A DNA stretch of 64,000 bases, taken from the NCBI GenBank assembly GCA_947561715.1, contig OX387202.1:4725001-4789000 (forward strand), in the 5' to 3' direction. The DNA is from Ascidia mentula. Taxonomy: Eukaryota > Chordata > Ascidiacea > Phlebobranchia > Ascidiidae. A model generated the notes under the pieces. It worked only from the letters and a program-made list of their open reading frames with translations, made no database searches and was not told where the DNA came from. The translations under genes and the position numbers were made by a program. Positions 62,101 through 64,000 of the stretch are shown in pieces (position 1 is the stretch's first letter; each line of letters begins with the position of its first letter).

Positions 62101-62147
62101 CCAAACGCATGACCAATGGCCACAGCATGTTAAACGGCGAGCTGTGA
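56134..62147 (+). CDS. CEP72: CEP72, centrosomal leucine-rich repeat protein
   Basis: Exons 56134-56203, 56311-56438, 56584-56776, 56956-57017, 57241-57370, 57515-57628, 58477-58546, 58818-58918, 59188-59324, 59387-59519, 59821-59888, 60081-60212, 60511-60612, 61152-61294, 61991-62147; 1740 nt, 579 residues (human 647), all phases closing. In vertebrates CEP72 is a centrosome and centriolar-satellite protein that helps recruit Kizuna and gamma-tubulin material. N-terminal leucine-rich repeats show LPGTYHEKI, LDLSKNNLVSL, LNLYYN and RLNPV, followed by the cap DDRPVRDSERKA. A poorly conserved middle carries acidic stretches. The region FIEGLLNLVDRYWNGSKSLH matches CEP72 strongly. The C-terminal half is coiled coil, ending with LTEMLQDSHRSLVTTNEHLL and QLKWSYDKLK. 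AATAAA lies at 62189-62194. Confidence 0.94.
60747..61087. mobile_element. hAT-type MITE in a CEP72 intron
   Basis: The left end TAGAGGTTCCCAAATG and the right end (reverse strand CAGTGGCTCCCAACTTT) are imperfect inverted repeats of the hAT type. The 8-bp flanks GGTTAGAT and TGTTACGT match at 5 of 8, so the duplication is old or only approximate. It is non-coding. Confidence 0.55.
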
Positions 62148-64000
62148 TTGGTTGTCGCCAATAGCAACTGTCCCAGCGTATGCAATTGAATAAATTGAAG
62201 AGGTTTCGCAAAATATTTTCTTCAAAACTTTTTTATTCAAACTTTACGTCAACGAAACATGTGGTAGATTTTTACGGCACGCGATATAAATTTTTTAATT
62301 AACTAACTGTTAAAACATAACCATTCATGCTTGGGTGTTTTTTTTTGGTGCCAATCACAAGCTGTGGCGTAGTTACCATGGTGACAGAATCAATCACAAC
62401 GTAAGCAAACCTTGTTAGTTTCAAAATCGTCAACAGTTGCTCCATGTTTGCTGCTTTCCGTGTAAATATTCAGTACTTTTGTGTTTTATGCTTTGGTTCG
62501 AGTGACGTCATGTAATCATTCGGTAATCCAAGCTCTTCTTTCCTGTTTCGATTCATATTGCGAGTGCACTGTATTTTTCCACTAATTATAACTGTTGTGT
62601 TGTTCCTTTTGTAATTCCATATTTGTTATCGGTCCGTATACCTTCGTGTTTTATTTGAATAGTAAACAATGCGAGAATTTAAAAACTTGTAAAACTCTTT
62701 CAACGGATTTAAAATAGTGTTTATAAATTATTTCTACTTTGTCGGGATTCGAATTAACGACCCTTGGTGGTTCAAGACAAACCCGAACAGACTAAAGTTG
62801 CGGGAACTCAACGATCCGCCGAACCACAGTGCTCAATTTAAAAAGAAGTGCGTAACTTGTGAGGTGACCCCAACCATTAATCACACATCTGGAAACTGCA
62901 ATAGTTTTAACACTTTAGATTGTACAAGAACAGCTTCCCAACTTTCATTAACTACTGACAACCCTCACTCCTATTACAAACTGTTCTGAGAGGAAAAATT
63001 TCCTCACGTGTAACGTCCGTATATCACTGAGGCAACTAAATGGCCACGCCGTGAGATACGAAAATAAAATTCAGCTTCATTGAAAATTGTGACCCACTCT
63101 GAGAATGCCATGAAATTACGTAAGCTTGAAACAAATTTAAACGACGCATTACCAGTTAGTCGTGGTGCCCATTTGGAAACCTCTGTACAAGAACCGTTAT
63201 CTTCAACCACAGGTATAACAGGCAAGAATTATATTTAAATCAGATATTTTGTATTGATTACTTTATTGTATAACATTCAATACACGAATCACATGCGTAT
63301 TTTCGATAAACATTTTATTTACATGCAAAAGGTTCGCACATGCGTAATGGACACGGGGTGTCCACAAAATTCAGCTGAATGGTCGCCAAATAGTTTGCAA
63401 ATAACATAGAAGATACACTTGGTAGGGAATTTGTGTTGTTTTTTTCGATACACCTTGATTTAAAAACAAACAAAATTATGAAAGCGAAATGTCCGCTGCG
63501 CACTATGTTTTACTGCGCTCTTAGCATGGAATTTACTCGACGGAAATGATGTTTGTTGTTCAATAAGGTTAAACAGCAAAAATAGATTCCCATTTTAAGG
63601 CATAATATGATCATGTCGGGTGCAAAGAACTTAGAGTTAAATACTTTAAACAGGAAAACCAAAGCCACTATGGTTTTAAACATTGTTGGTAGACGTTTCA
63701 AACACTTGCTGCGTTCATCATCAGTACATGAGTTAACAGCATAATAGCTTTAGCTTTTCTGTTTAAAATATTTATGTCAATAAACAGCAATGGTGTGCCA
63801 TGTTATGGCCATGGGCAGTTAGACACCCCTGTAAAGTACAAACGAACACATAATCAGCAATGTTTGGGACAGTATTAATTCGAAATGGAATAAACAATCG
63901 ATCTAAAAGTAAAAATACAATACAACAATTTTAATTTTAAAACACAAAAGCTTGAGCAGTTTGATATATACAAAGCCTCAAGATTTCGCTATACACCAGT
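62148..64000. other. Region downstream of CEP72
   Basis: Contains the short CEP72 3' UTR and AT-rich intergenic DNA. A B-box-like GTCGGGATTCGAATTAACGA lies near 62742, and a small MITE at 63645-63767. The minus-strand open frame at 63004-63225 could hide an exon of a neighbouring gene, but no domain or clean exon borders support it. Confidence 0.4.
63645..63767 (-). mobile_element. Short MITE-like element with hammerhead-like core
   Basis: TTTAAACAGGAAAACCAAAG at the left and AGCTTTTCTGTTTAAA at the right form inverted ends of about 27 bp with a few mismatches. The core (63695-63724) reads, on the minus strand, CTGATGATG, an AACGC/GTGTT hairpin, TGAAAC. The ends resemble those of the 22061-22309 element. 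Confidence 0.7.

Overview
The window reads as a compact, AT-rich invertebrate chordate genome, most likely a tunicate of the Ciona type. Genes have many short introns with GT-AG borders. Nearly every start codon I could place has a 3' splice acceptor just upstream, which fits either a 5' non-coding exon or the spliced-leader trans-splicing known in tunicates. Intergenic DNA is full of short inverted-repeat elements, hAT-type MITEs and tRNA-like fragments. The species is an inference from these traits, not a database match. Exon chains below were built by hand from splice signals and kept only where reading phase closes, unless stated.

Layout, left to right: (1) SEC63 (+, 858-3059), an uninterrupted ER translocon J-protein gene. 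(2) A minus-strand tail-anchored pseudokinase (5016-7432). (3) Four tandem plus-strand paralogues (10086-12636, 14262-16390, 18387-21977, 23458-25661) of a family I do not recognise; each has six exons, identical intron phases, a hydrophobic stretch and a PPxY tail. (4) A minus-strand CUB and zona pellucida domain membrane protein (28237-33253) whose ZP part shows frame breaks. (5) RAB2 (-, 36227-39177). (6) A DNAJA-type Hsp40 (+, 41470-44428). (7) A myosin light chain kinase (-, 47361-54899). (8) CEP72 (+, 56134-62147).

The housekeeping genes (SEC63, RAB2, DNAJA, CEP72) are unrelated in pathway and look like ordinary neighbours, not an operon. The two parts most likely to be undescribed are the four-gene PPxY array and the tail-anchored pseudokinase about 2.6 kb from it; a functional link between them is only a guess. 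At repeat level, seven short elements in or between these genes share a core of the form GATGA (or a close variant), hairpin, GAAAC, which resembles a hammerhead ribozyme core.
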